From NCBI RefSeq assembly GCF_004216905.1, contig NZ_SGXJ01000001.1, positions 1,612,001 through 1,676,000 on the forward strand: a DNA stretch of 64,000 bases, written 5' to 3'. How positions within the stretch are numbered: position 1 is the stretch's first letter; the number at the start of each line of letters is the position of its first letter. Shown here one piece after another: positions 52,726 through 60,694 of this stretch. The notes beneath the pieces were generated by a model. The model had not been told where the DNA came from. It saw only the letters and a program-made list of their open reading frames with translations, and did not search any database. Source of the DNA: Kribbella sp. VKM Ac-2569 (GTDB lineage: Bacteria > Actinomycetota > Actinomycetes > Propionibacteriales > Kribbellaceae). The position numbers and the translations under genes were made by a program.

Positions 52726-53313
52726 TCAGCCGATCCTGGCCCAGGAGCCGCAGCGACGGGTCTCGAAGGCCTTATCGGTCTTCTTGATCGTGACGACCTG
52801 GTTGCCACCGTTGCCATTGGCATTGATCCCGTCGAGATCGCCCTCGGTGTTCTTCAGACGGGCCCAGTAGCAGTCGCCCTCGTTGCCGTTGCGGTAGGTG
52901 CCGGGCTTGATGTCGGTACCTACCAGGAACACCCCGTCCTCGGTGATCGCAGCCTTCGGTGCGGGCGGCGGCGCCGTCACCGTCTTCGCCGGTCCAGGCA
53001 CCGTCTGCGTAACAGTCGGTCCGGCAACTGTCGCACCGGCCGGGCCGGGCACAGTCTTGGTCACGGTCGGCTGCGGTACGCCGGCGCCCGCTGTGGGCGA
53101 GCCGCTGCCGTTGCTCCCGCTGGTGCCGATGATCAACCCGAGCAGGAAGGTTCCTGCGGCAACAACCCAGGGAACCCACCGCCGCCGCTTCTTCGGCGGC
53201 GGCTGCAGCTGCGGTTCCGGCATCGGGTTGTACGGCGGATTGCCGGAGAACCCCTCGCCCGGCTGCAGCGGCTGGTTCGGGCTGTTCGTGTACTGCGGAT
53301 ATTGCTGAGACAT
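52726..53313 (-). CDS. membrane-anchored exported protein with C-terminal conserved domain
   Basis: Protein of 195 aa. A Pro/Gln/Asn-rich cytoplasmic N-terminus (SQQYPQYTNSPNQPLQPG) and a basic stop (PKKRRRW) precede one membrane helix (about 48-66). A Thr/Pro/Val linker with TVTQTVPGPA-type repeats follows. A C-terminal domain (DIKPGTYRNGNEGDCYWARL, then NTEGDLDGINANGNGG and FETRRCGSW) has two Cys likely paired. Very similar C-terminal domains occur on many actinobacterial exported proteins of unknown role. The ATG at 53313 has GGGGGAGGAA. Confidence 0.83.
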   Translation of the reverse strand: MSQQYPQYTNSPNQPLQPGEGFSGNPPYNPMPEPQLQPPPKKRRRWVPWVVAAGTFLLGLIIGTSGSNGSGSPTAGAGVPQPTVTKTVPGPAGATVAGPTVTQTVPGPAKTVTAPPPAPKAAITEDGVFLVGTDIKPGTYRNGNEGDCYWARLKNTEGDLDGINANGNGGNQVVTIKKTDKAFETRRCGSWARIG

Positions 53314-53437
53314 GATGATTCCTCCCCCGGTCCCCGAGCCCCCCTCGGGATCCACAGCGACAGTAACGGTGAGTAGCGGTCCTGGCTATAGGTAACCGTG
53401 GATCGTTCAAAACCTGCACTCAACTGGAATGCGCCGG

Positions 53438-54550
53438 TCAGAGGTGGACGGTGCCTGTGGTGCCGTTGAGGGTGGTTGGGGTGTTGGTGGGGATTTGGGT
53501 TGTGGCTTGGGGGACGGCTAGGACTGCGGGGATGCCTTGTTCTCGGGCGACTATGGCGGCGTGGGACAGGAGGCCGCCTTGTTCGGTGATTACGCCGGCG
53601 GCTATGGACAGGAGTGGGGTCCAGGCGGGGTCGGTGTAGGGGCAGATGAGGATGTCGCCCGGGCGGACGGTCGGGAAGTCGGCCGGGCCGCGGACGACTC
53701 TGGCGGGGCCGGTTGCTGTGCCGTGGCTGCCTGGGATGCCGATCAGTAGGTGCTGGTCGCCGGCGAGGGGTGCGGGGGCGGGGGGTTGGGTTGTGATGGG
53801 GCGGGACTGTAGGAGCCAGGGGGTGTTGGTGGTTAGGGACCATTCGATGTCTTGGGGGCTGCCCAGGAGCGCGGTGACTGATTGGGCTAGCGCTGCTAGG
53901 TGTACGGCGGTGGCGTCGGAGAGGGTCGGCATACGGCGTTGAGCTGCGGGGACCTGGCGGACGGCCAGGGCTGCGCCTCGGCGGTGTAAGGACGTGAGCT
54001 TGTCGGCGATTGTGCGGGTGACTGTGCCGTCTGCGGTGACCTGGTAGCGGTCGGGGGTTACGCGGCCCTCGACGACGCTTGGGCCCAGGCCCCAGGAGGC
54101 CTCGATCAGCGTGGGGCCGTTCGAGTCGGTGAACATCACGCCGGAGACGTCCGAATCCAGGTGACGCTCGATGATCACGGCCATCGCCGGAGCGTCGGAG
54201 CCGTTGCGGTACGCCGTTGCGCGCTCCGACCACACGGATGCCCAGCAGGCGCGTACGGCGTCGACGACCGCAGTGATCCCTTGTACGCCGAGGAAGCTGT
54301 CGTGCTGCCCCGCTGCCGATGCGAGCGCGGTGTCCTCGTTCGCGGCCGACGACCGTACGGCGACCGGAGGATCACCGACGCTCGCGAGCCAACGCGAGAG
54401 ACCGTCAACGAGCTCATCACCAGCCTGCTGGGCACCGAACGGGATGACGATGCCTTCGGGTACTGGTAGGTCGTTGCGGAGGAGGGTGGCGAGGGTGGCT
54501 GCTTTGGCGCCGCACAGTTCGGTGGTTGCGTCCGTGAGCGGCACCAGCAT
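53438..54550 (-). CDS. compact PEP-synthase-like ATP dikinase lacking the central substrate domain
   Basis: Protein of 370 aa. The PPDK_N/PEP-synthase ATP-binding domain (about 1-260) is complete: CGAKAATLATLLRNDLPVPEG, VAVRSSAANEDT, AVIIERHLDSDVSGVMFTD and DIEWSLTTNTPWLLQSRPIT. The PEP-utiliser swivelling domain (about 285-370) follows directly, with the phosphocarrier His in GGLLSHAAIVAREQGIPAVL. Rifampin phosphotransferase has about 430 residues between these domains and PEP synthase adds a C-terminal barrel; neither is present. The acceptor is therefore unknown. It is divergent from two HTH genes across a 14-bp repeat array. Confidence 0.88.
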   Translation of the reverse strand: MLVPLTDATTELCGAKAATLATLLRNDLPVPEGIVIPFGAQQAGDELVDGLSRWLASVGDPPVAVRSSAANEDTALASAAGQHDSFLGVQGITAVVDAVRACWASVWSERATAYRNGSDAPAMAVIIERHLDSDVSGVMFTDSNGPTLIEASWGLGPSVVEGRVTPDRYQVTADGTVTRTIADKLTSLHRRGAALAVRQVPAAQRRMPTLSDATAVHLAALAQSVTALLGSPQDIEWSLTTNTPWLLQSRPITTQPPAPAPLAGDQHLLIGIPGSHGTATGPARVVRGPADFPTVRPGDILICPYTDPAWTPLLSIAAGVITEQGGLLSHAAIVAREQGIPAVLAVPQATTQIPTNTPTTLNGTTGTVHL

Positions 54551-54563
54551 GCAAGGCTCCTAT

Positions 54564-54605
54564 CAACGAAACGTTGACAACGGAATGTTGACAACATTCT
54601 GTTGA
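54564..54605. promoter_or_regulatory. 14-bp iteron operator in the divergent dikinase/HTH promoter
   Basis: GTTGA begins at 54573, 54587 and 54601, exactly 14 bp apart; the first two units contain the palindrome GTTGACAAC. CAACGAAACGTTG (54564-54576) adds an inverted copy. Two TTGACA -35 candidates lie inside the array (54574, 54588). The second is 17 nt before CACTGT, which is 6 nt before the ATG at 54623. A repressor bound to the array would block both directions. Confidence 0.6.
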
Positions 54606-54622
54606 TGATCCACTGTAGGCGG

Positions 54623-55006
54623 ATGCGACGCAAGCAGGACGCGGCGGCGACCGCGGACCAGGAACAGGCCGAGCGCCAGCGCGAGGCCCGGGAACAACTA
54701 CTCGAGCTGGGCGCGAAGGACCTGCCGGCCCGACCGTGGCGCCCGGCGCCGATCCCCTTGTCTGCGGTGGATTTCACACAGTTCGCGGCTTGGCGGGCCG
54801 CTGAGCTGAGCGACGACGATCTGCTAGCAGCGCTAGCGTTGTTGCCGGCTGCTCGAGCGGAGGTCGACGAGGTCGAGGCCGGTCTGCTGTTCATGGCCAG
54901 GAGTGCAGGGCTGACCTGGGCGGAGATGGCCGACGCGATGGGGTTCAGCTCGCCGCAGGCCTGTCAGCAACGGTTCAACCGGCTGGCCGCACGGCAGGAC
55001 TCATGA
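54623..55006 (+). CDS. small HTH DNA-binding protein of the dikinase module
   Basis: A protein of 127 aa. It has a basic, helical N-terminus (MRRKQDAAATADQEQAERQREA), a Pro-rich spacer and a helical middle. A C-terminal helix-turn-helix follows (GLTWAEMADAMGFSSPQACQQRFNRL), with the recognition helix in SSPQACQQRF. The ATG at 54623 is preferred to the two upstream ATGs because of the leaderless promoter spacing. Its stop overlaps the next gene (ATGA). It is the natural candidate for binding the 14-bp repeats next to it. Confidence 0.78.
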   Translation: MRRKQDAAATADQEQAERQREAREQLLELGAKDLPARPWRPAPIPLSAVDFTQFAAWRAAELSDDDLLAALALLPAARAEVDEVEAGLLFMARSAGLTWAEMADAMGFSSPQACQQRFNRLAARQDS

Positions 55007-55599
55007 TGCACATGGTGCTACACGCGGTCCGGCTACTCGGGTTCGCGGACACGAAGGCGATCGCTCAGCGTTTCGAACTGCAGGGTGTCGAGGACGCCTT
55101 GAAGGACGCCGAGGCGCGCGGGTGGGCGACGTACAGCAGCTTCGCCGGCACGTCGGGCTGGTCGCTCACCGAAGCAGGTCGCACGGAGAACGAGCGACTA
55201 CTCAAGGCCGAGCTGACCGACCCCGACGCCGTACGCAAGGTCTACGCCGAGTTCTTGCCGCTGAACGGCATGCTCCAACAGGCCTGCACCGACTGGCAAC
55301 TGCGCCCGACGCCCACCGACCCGCTCGCCGCGAACGACCACACTGACTCCGAATGGGACGCCGGCGTACTACACGAGCTCAAGGTGATCGACGGGGCGCT
55401 CGGGAGCATCACCGCGCGGTTGACGGAGGTGTTGCCGCGGTTCGGCGGGTACGACCTGCGGTTCTCACAAGCGCTGGCACGCGCCACCGCAGGCGAGACC
55501 GCCTGGGTCGACCGCAGCGACGTCGACTCCTGCCACCGCGTCTGGTTCGAACTCCACGAGGACCTACTCGCCACCCTCAACCTGCACCGCGGCGACTAG
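55003..55599 (+). CDS. winged-helix protein of the dikinase module
   Basis: A protein of 198 aa. The first 75 residues look like a winged helix (MVLHAVRLLGFADTKAIAQRF, then WATYSSFAGTSGWSLTEAGR). The rest is a helical domain of unknown type with a conserved-looking ELKVIDGALGSITARLTEVLPRF. It is co-translated with the small HTH protein and stands opposite the dikinase-like gene, so the three form one module. Whether it is a regulator or the phosphate acceptor is open. It overlaps the convergent ASCH gene by 4 nt. Confidence 0.75.
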   Translation: MMHMVLHAVRLLGFADTKAIAQRFELQGVEDALKDAEARGWATYSSFAGTSGWSLTEAGRTENERLLKAELTDPDAVRKVYAEFLPLNGMLQQACTDWQLRPTPTDPLAANDHTDSEWDAGVLHELKVIDGALGSITARLTEVLPRFGGYDLRFSQALARATAGETAWVDRSDVDSCHRVWFELHEDLLATLNLHRGD

Positions 55600-56186
55600 T
55601 TGCCTAGAGCATCCAAGTACGCTGCGCCGCGGGGCGTCAGTCGGTAGCCGACTTCGAGGCTGTAGGTGAGGCCTAGGTTCTTGAGTTTGCGTACGTCGAG
55701 TTTGAACGGTGCCGTCTCGCGCCCGAGAGAGGCCGCGAGGTCCGCGGCCCGGGTCGCGGGCGTGGTCTGGATCAGCCGGAGAGTCTCAACAGTCCAAGGT
55801 CCGTGGTGGCTGAGCTCGTCGAACCGATCGAGGCGCTCCCGCAGGTCGGAAACATCAGCTTCCGAAAGGGAAGACTGGGCGGCCAGCTCCTCGCGCGGGT
55901 CCGGACCCTCGACCACGTGGAAGCGGATCAGGAACGTCGGCAACGTGTCATCGCCCCGCAGCCGTCGCCGTACGTCCTTCGCGTTCTGGCGGTCGGCGAG
56001 CGCTACGTCCGGGTCGTTGTCGGCGATCAGCTCCGGATTCACCTGGCGGATGCTGTCGATCTCGATCCGGCCCGCGTTCGTCCGGTAGATCCGCCCCTCG
56101 ACCACCCGCGGCTCGGCCCACCGCCGGTACGCCACGGTGATCTGACCGCTCTCAACGCCGTCCTTGTCGGTTCCAGCGAACAACAT
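55596..56186 (-). CDS. ASCH domain protein with C-terminal helical extension
   Basis: A protein of 196 aa. The N-terminal part (MLFAGTDKDGVESGQITVAY, then RWAEPRVVEGRIYRTNAGRIEI) matches ASCH domains, a PUA-like fold thought to bind RNA or modified nucleotides. The C-terminal approximately 75 residues (HGPWTVETLRLIQTTPATRA, LKNLGLTYSLEVGYRLTPRG) look like a winged helix. It follows rdgB by 2 nt, so a role in nucleotide or RNA quality control would fit. Confidence 0.8.
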   Translation of the reverse strand: MLFAGTDKDGVESGQITVAYRRWAEPRVVEGRIYRTNAGRIEIDSIRQVNPELIADNDPDVALADRQNAKDVRRRLRGDDTLPTFLIRFHVVEGPDPREELAAQSSLSEADVSDLRERLDRFDELSHHGPWTVETLRLIQTTPATRAADLAASLGRETAPFKLDVRKLKNLGLTYSLEVGYRLTPRGAAYLDALGN

Positions 56187-56188
56187 CT

Positions 56189-56794
56189 CTAGCTCCCCAA
56201 CGCCTTCGCCACGATCGGGGCCAGTTCGCGCAACGCCTTGCCGCGGTGGCTGATCGCGTCCTTCTCTTCGATCGACAGTTCCGCCGTCGTGCGGTCGTAC
56301 CCCTCGGCCTGGAACAGCACGTCGTACCCGAACCCGCCGGTCCCACGCAACGAGCGGATCACCGACCCGCGCATCTCGCCGAGCACCAACTCGTCAGGTC
56401 CGTCCGGTCGGACGAACGCGACCGCCGCCACGAACGACGCGCCGCGACGCTCGTCCGGCACATCCTCCAACTGCCCGAGCAGCAGCAGGTTGTTCGCGTG
56501 GTTGTCCTTCGCCGGCCCCGACCACCGCGCCGACAGCACGCCAGGCATCCCGTTCAGTGCGTCCACGCAGATCCCGCTGTCGTCGGCGATCGACGGCAGC
56601 CCGGTCGCGGCGAGCGCGGCACGTGCCTTGAGCAGCGCGTTCCCCTCGAACGTCGGCTCCGTCTCGGCCGGTTCGTCGTACGGCGGTACGTCGCCGAGCC
56701 CGAGCACCTCGATCCCGGGCACGATCGGCGTCAGGATCCGCCGCAGCTCCTCGAGCTTCTTCTTGTTGTTCGAGGCAAGTAGGACACGAGTCAC
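56189..56794 (-). CDS. rdgB: dITP/XTP pyrophosphatase (HAM1/RdgB)
   Basis: Removes non-canonical purine nucleoside triphosphates before incorporation. It is 201 aa. Motifs are [14 protein letters not shown] at the start, [24 protein letters not shown] with the catalytic Asp, [11 protein letters not shown] and [12 protein letters not shown], all in the usual order. The start overlaps the rph stop in an ATGA-type junction. The rph-rdgB pair is a conserved actinobacterial arrangement. Confidence 0.97.
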   Translation of the reverse strand: MTRVLLASNNKKKLEELRRILTPIVPGIEVLGLGDVPPYDEPAETEPTFEGNALLKARAALAATGLPSIADDSGICVDALNGMPGVLSARWSGPAKDNHANNLLLLGQLEDVPDERRGASFVAAVAFVRPDGPDELVLGEMRGSVIRSLRGTGGFGYDVLFQAEGYDRTTAELSIEEKDAISHRGKALRELAPIVAKALGS

Positions 56795-57507
56795 GCCAGC
56801 GCCTCCTGCTGGATCTTGGCGAGGTCGGCGCAGCCGGAAATACCCAGCTCCAGCAGGCTGTCCAGCTCGGCGCGGTCGAACGGCGCGCCCTCCGCCGTAC
56901 CCTGCACCTCGATGAACTTGCCGTCGCCGGTGATCACCAGGTTCATGTCCGTCTCGGCGCGGACGTCCTCCTCGTAGCAGAGGTCCAGCATCGGCACCGA
57001 GTCGATGATGCCGACCGACACTGCGGACACCGTCCCGGTCAGCGGCTCGCTCTTCAGCAGCTTCCGCTCCCGCAGGAACGACACCGCGTCAGCAAGTGCG
57101 ACATACGCACCGGTGATCGCAGCGGTCCGGGTGCCGCCGTCGGCCTGCAGTACGTCGCAGTCGAGCAGGATCGTGTTCTCGCCGAGCGCCTTGTAGTCGA
57201 TCACGGCCCGCAGCGAGCGGCCGATCAGCCGGGAGATCTCGTGGGTGCGACCACCGATCTTGCCCTTCACCGACTCGCGGTCCGAACGGGTGTTGGTGGC
57301 CCGCGGAAGCATCGCGTATTCCGCGCTCACCCAGCCGAGGCCGGAGCCCTTGCGCCAGCGCGGCACGCCCTCGGTCACACTCGCCGCGCACAGCACCCGG
57401 GTGCGCCCGAACTCGACCAGCACCGAACCCTCGGCGTGGTCGAGCCAGTTCCGGGTCACCGTCACGGGTCGGAGCTGGTCAGCATTACGTCCGTCAATCC
57501 GAGCCAT
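56791..57507 (-). CDS. rph: ribonuclease PH
   Basis: Phosphate-dependent 3'-5' exoribonuclease for tRNA 3' maturation, 238 aa. Landmarks are [22 protein letters not shown], given here in part as [13 protein letters not shown], the basic RNA-binding [32 protein letters not shown] and [16 protein letters not shown] at the phosphate site. The ATG at 57507 is preferred to an in-frame TTG two codons upstream. TAGGGT lies 7 nt before it, so it is probably leaderless. Confidence 0.97.
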   Translation of the reverse strand: MARIDGRNADQLRPVTVTRNWLDHAEGSVLVEFGRTRVLCAASVTEGVPRWRKGSGLGWVSAEYAMLPRATNTRSDRESVKGKIGGRTHEISRLIGRSLRAVIDYKALGENTILLDCDVLQADGGTRTAAITGAYVALADAVSFLRERKLLKSEPLTGTVSAVSVGIIDSVPMLDLCYEEDVRAETDMNLVITGDGKFIEVQGTAEGAPFDRAELDSLLELGISGCADLAKIQQEALA

Positions 57508-57531
57508 ACCCAAGACCCTAGTCGCAGTTGC

Positions 57532-58386
57532 TCACGTCCGAAGAACCGGCGGGAGCTCCTCTCGCTTCTTCGGACGCAAGCGCATCCCCTCCGCAGACGG
57601 GAGCGACTGCGTCAGCGCCATCCGGGCCGCCCACGGCAGCAGGTCGTTCGCGCGGCGCCCGACCCACGGCACGCCTTCGCGCACCAGCCACGCCGCGTCC
57701 GCCCACTTGCTCGGCGGCCGGTACGCACAGTCCAACTCCGGCCGTACGTCGATGCGCAGCCCGCGGACCGCCAACTCGTCTGCGAACGCCCGCGCAAGCT
57801 TGCGGTGCCCGCGCTCCCCCGGATGCAGCCGGTCGACGCTCCAGAAGTCCCGCCGATACACCTCGGGGTAGTCGGCCATGTCGAGCCGGATCCCACCGAA
57901 CCGCGCATGCAGGTCGTCGAACGCGACGTTGACCTGCTCGATCCGGTGCCACAGCGGCCGCCGCAGCCACCGCGGCAGGCCGAACACCTGGCCGTGGTCG
58001 TGGAACCGGACGGTCAGCAGCAACGCGCCGCGGGCGGTCAGCTGCTCCGCGCACAGATTCAGGTGCTCGCGGATCCTGCCGGCGTCGAAGGTCGATCGCA
58101 GGGTGTCGTTGACGCCCACGATCAGGGAAGCAAGGTCGATAGGACCTTCACCAGTAGAGGGAAGTTGCTCGGTCGCGACGACCGGCACGGTGGCGCCGCT
58201 GGTCGCGAAGTTGGAGAACGTCACACGGTGGGTGCTGGCCAGGGAGTCGGCGAGCAGCGAGGCCCAGCCCCGCCACCCCTCGCCCGGGCGCGCACCGGCA
58301 CCGGACAGGTCGGTCGTACTGCCGTTCATCGGGTCCCCGACCCCTACTGTGGTCGAGTCCCCCAGTGCCACGTAGTGGAGGCTCAC
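57532..58386 (-). CDS. SGNH/GDSL-type hydrolase
   Basis: Esterase/lipase-fold protein of 284 aa. Block I is ALGDSTTVG with Ser11, block III is VGVNDT with Asn93, and block V is DRLHPGERGH with Asp185 and His188, giving a complete SGNH set. There is no signal peptide from the chosen GTG at 58386, so it is probably cytoplasmic. A longer upstream frame exists but lacks coding character, and GGCGGAA lies just before the GTG. Substrate unknown. Confidence 0.92.
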   Translation of the reverse strand: MSLHYVALGDSTTVGVGDPMNGSTTDLSGAGARPGEGWRGWASLLADSLASTHRVTFSNFATSGATVPVVATEQLPSTGEGPIDLASLIVGVNDTLRSTFDAGRIREHLNLCAEQLTARGALLLTVRFHDHGQVFGLPRWLRRPLWHRIEQVNVAFDDLHARFGGIRLDMADYPEVYRRDFWSVDRLHPGERGHRKLARAFADELAVRGLRIDVRPELDCAYRPPSKWADAAWLVREGVPWVGRRANDLLPWAARMALTQSLPSAEGMRLRPKKREELPPVLRT

Positions 58387-58532
58387 ATTCCGCCATGGTG
58401 ACGGCACGGAGCGAGACGTTGATGTGCGGCGGATGACCAGTGTGGCAATTCCAGCTGGAGGACCGGTGATTGCTTGCCAGAATTGCTCGGAGTTAGGCTG
58501 TTGCAAACAACTATGTGCAGGAGTTGCCTGGT

Positions 58533-59705
58533 ATGACTGATCTTCGGTTTGGCGTGGTGGGGCTCGGAGCGCGCAGCCGCATCGCGCAGTACGCACACCG
58601 TCCCGGCGAGGGCTCGGAAGTTGTCGCGGTCTGTGACCCGGTCGCGGGCCAGCGGGATCTCGCGCTGGAGCTGTACCCGGACGCCACGGCGTACGCCGAC
58701 CACTCCGAACTGCTGGACCAGAAGCTCGACGGCGTGTTCCTGACCACGCCCGACGACCTGCACGAGGGTCCGGCGATCGACTTCCTCCAGGCCGGGGTCT
58801 CGGTGTTCGTGGAGAAGCCGCTCGCGATCACCACCGAGGGCAGCGACCGGGTCCTGCAGGCGGCGTACGACTCCGGCGCCCGGCTGTACGTCGGCCACAA
58901 CATGCGCCACATGCCCGTCGTGCTGACGATGCGCAAGCTGATCCAGGACGGCGCGATCGGCGACGTGAAGGCGATCTGGTGCCGGCACTTCGTCGGCCAC
59001 GGCGGCGACTTCTACTTCAAGGACTGGCACGCGGACCGCACCCGCACCACCGGTCTGCTGCTGCAGAAGGGCGCCCACGACATCGACGTGATGCACTGGC
59101 TGGCCGGCGGCTACACGACCCGGGTGAACGCGATGGGCGCGCTCACGCTGTACGGCGGGATCACCGACCGGCTCGACCGGACGGGCCAGCGGTTCAAGGA
59201 CTTCGTGTCCAGCGACAACTGGCCGCCGCTGGAGCAGAAGGGCCTGGCGCCGGTGATGGACGTCGAGGACCTCTCGATGGCGAACCTGTTGCTGGACAAC
59301 GGGGTGTTCCTCACCTACGAGCAGTGCCACTACACGCCAGACTACTGGCGCAACTACACCGTGATCGGCACCCACGGACGGCTCGAGAACTTCGGTGACA
59401 CCGCGGGCGGTGTGGTGAAGGTGTGGAACAGCCGTCGCTCCGGGTACCGCGAGGACGCCGACCAGGTCGTCGAGATCGCCGGCGAGACCGAGCACCACGG
59501 CGGCGCCGACCCGCACCTGGTCGCAGAGTTCGTGAACTTCGTCCGTGACGGCGGCGCGACGCTCACCTCCCCGATCGCGGCCCGCGCCGCGGTCGCCGCC
59601 GGGTACGCCGCCACCCAGTCCCTGCGCGCGAACGGCGTACCGCAAGACGTCCCGGCGCTCGACCCGGCCCTGGTCGAGTATTTCGACAACGGGCAGACGC
59701 GCTGA
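58533..59705 (+). CDS. Gfo/Idh/MocA family NAD(P)-dependent oxidoreductase
   Basis: Sugar-type oxidoreductase of 390 aa. The Rossmann domain starts RFGVVGLGARSRIAQYA, and the EKP motif is in VFVEKPLAI. A catalytic His region follows (QKGAHDIDVMHWLAGG), then the C-terminal GFO_IDH_MocA_C domain. The ATG at 58533 has AGGAG at good spacing. It is divergent from the SGNH gene across 146 bp, in which GTTGCAAACAAC (58499-58510) is a near-palindrome that could be an operator. Substrate unknown, possibly a carbohydrate or inositol. Confidence 0.92.
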   Translation: MTDLRFGVVGLGARSRIAQYAHRPGEGSEVVAVCDPVAGQRDLALELYPDATAYADHSELLDQKLDGVFLTTPDDLHEGPAIDFLQAGVSVFVEKPLAITTEGSDRVLQAAYDSGARLYVGHNMRHMPVVLTMRKLIQDGAIGDVKAIWCRHFVGHGGDFYFKDWHADRTRTTGLLLQKGAHDIDVMHWLAGGYTTRVNAMGALTLYGGITDRLDRTGQRFKDFVSSDNWPPLEQKGLAPVMDVEDLSMANLLLDNGVFLTYEQCHYTPDYWRNYTVIGTHGRLENFGDTAGGVVKVWNSRRSGYREDADQVVEIAGETEHHGGADPHLVAEFVNFVRDGGATLTSPIAARAAVAAGYAATQSLRANGVPQDVPALDPALVEYFDNGQTR

Positions 59706-59724
59706 CGGTGCTACGCTTTTCGAC

Positions 59725-59787
59725 GTGACCAGGTACGCCGCGATGCGAATGCTGAGCCCTCGATGCGGGAGGACTTCAGCGGCGTAG
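59725..59787 (+). CDS. candidate leaderless 20-codon leader peptide before the DUF62-like gene
   Basis: GTG ACC AGG TAC GCC GCG ATG CGA ATG CTG opens a 20-codon frame ending TAG at 59785-59787. TACGCT (59712-59717) lies 7 nt before the GTG, a leaderless layout. It carries two internal Met codons and one Cys codon, and a strong terminator follows 19 nt after its stop. The start GTG-ACC-A(A/G)G resembles the tyrS leader frame. Translation is not proven. Confidence 0.35.
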   Translation: MTRYAAMRMLSPRCGRTSAA

Positions 59788-59806
59788 GCACGTGTGCTTG
59801 CAGCGA

Positions 59807-59840
59807 GAGGCCCCCGATGTCGGGGGCCTCTTCTCTTTTC
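59807..59840 (+). terminator. strong intrinsic terminator
   Basis: GAGGCCCCCGA (59807-59817) pairs perfectly with TCGGGGGCCTC (59820-59830), extended by one A-T pair, and is followed by TTCTCTTTTCC. It ends either the MocA-type transcript (stop 59705) or, if the leader frame is real, attenuates the DUF62-like gene whose start is 33 nt further on. Confidence 0.85.
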
Positions 59841-59872
59841 CGAGACCTGCTGCAATCACCCTGGAGTGCCAC

Positions 59873-60691
59873 ATGATCACCTACATCACCGACTGTTTCG
59901 ACGGTAACGCCCGCGCCAGACTCAGCACCCGGATCGGTGCCCTGTTCGGCCAGTCGCCGACCGTCGTCGCCGCCGACGGACCCGATCCGGAGTCCTTCGC
60001 CGCCCTCACCCTGCTCGACTGCCTGCAATCTCTGGAGTTGCTGGGCGAGGAGGGCCATCCGACCATCACGTTGCTGAACATCGCGCCGCGCGACGGCGTC
60101 TGGCCGAACGGCGTACCGTTCTGCTTCTTCTGGCACGGCAAGCACCTGGTCGCGAGCACGTTCAACGCCCGCGTGCTTTCCCTGGTACGGCGTGAGCTCG
60201 GCATCGACCACGTCTACGTGACCGATATCCGCGAGGCGGTGACGGCGGCCGGCTTCGGCGCGGACGACGTCGAGAAGATCGCCGGCACGCAGTTCCGCAG
60301 CCTGTGGTACCTGCCGCTGCTCGCGAAATGGGTCGCCGACGGCCGCGCGGTCCCGGCGACCGAGACCGCCGTACCCGAACTGCTCGACGAGGAACCGACC
60401 GTGAGCGTCGTCGACAACTTCGGCAACTGCAAGCTCGACCAGCGCCTCGACCTCGTCGCCGGCACGACGCTACCTGTTGCCCGACGCAACGATGACGGTA
60501 GTACGACGATCGTCGACGTCACCTGCTACCCGCACCTGACCGCCGTACCGCGGAACGCCCCGGGCATCATTCCGGGCAGCTCCGGCACCGGCTTCACCGA
60601 ACTCGTCATCCGTGGTGGCTCGGCGGCCGAAGCGTTCGGTCTGCAGCCCGGCGACGCGCTACTGGAGCGTGCTGCCGAGAAAGTGGCGTGA
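59873..60691 (+). CDS. DUF62-like (SAM hydrolase/halogenase fold) protein
   Basis: A protein of 272 aa. The start MITYITDCFDGNARARL, the middle WHGKHLVASTFNARVLSLVR and the later VSVVDNFGNCKLDQRLDLVAG follow the plan of S-adenosyl-L-methionine hydroxide adenosyltransferases (DUF62), whose second domain carries the same DxFGN signature. The N-terminal Asp is present (ITDCF), but the usual TDFGxxD pattern is changed, so this is a divergent member. The ribosome binding site GGAG precedes the ATG at 59873. It lies behind a terminator and a possible Met-containing leader peptide. Confidence 0.65.
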   Translation: MITYITDCFDGNARARLSTRIGALFGQSPTVVAADGPDPESFAALTLLDCLQSLELLGEEGHPTITLLNIAPRDGVWPNGVPFCFFWHGKHLVASTFNARVLSLVRRELGIDHVYVTDIREAVTAAGFGADDVEKIAGTQFRSLWYLPLLAKWVADGRAVPATETAVPELLDEEPTVSVVDNFGNCKLDQRLDLVAGTTLPVARRNDDGSTTIVDVTCYPHLTAVPRNAPGIIPGSSGTGFTELVIRGGSAAEAFGLQPGDALLERAAEKVA

Positions 60692-60694
60692 CAG

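Noticed and set aside
53438..54550. Rifampin phosphotransferase
   Set aside because: The ATP-binding and swivelling domains match, but the entire rifampin-binding domain of about 430 residues is missing, so resistance to rifampin cannot be claimed.
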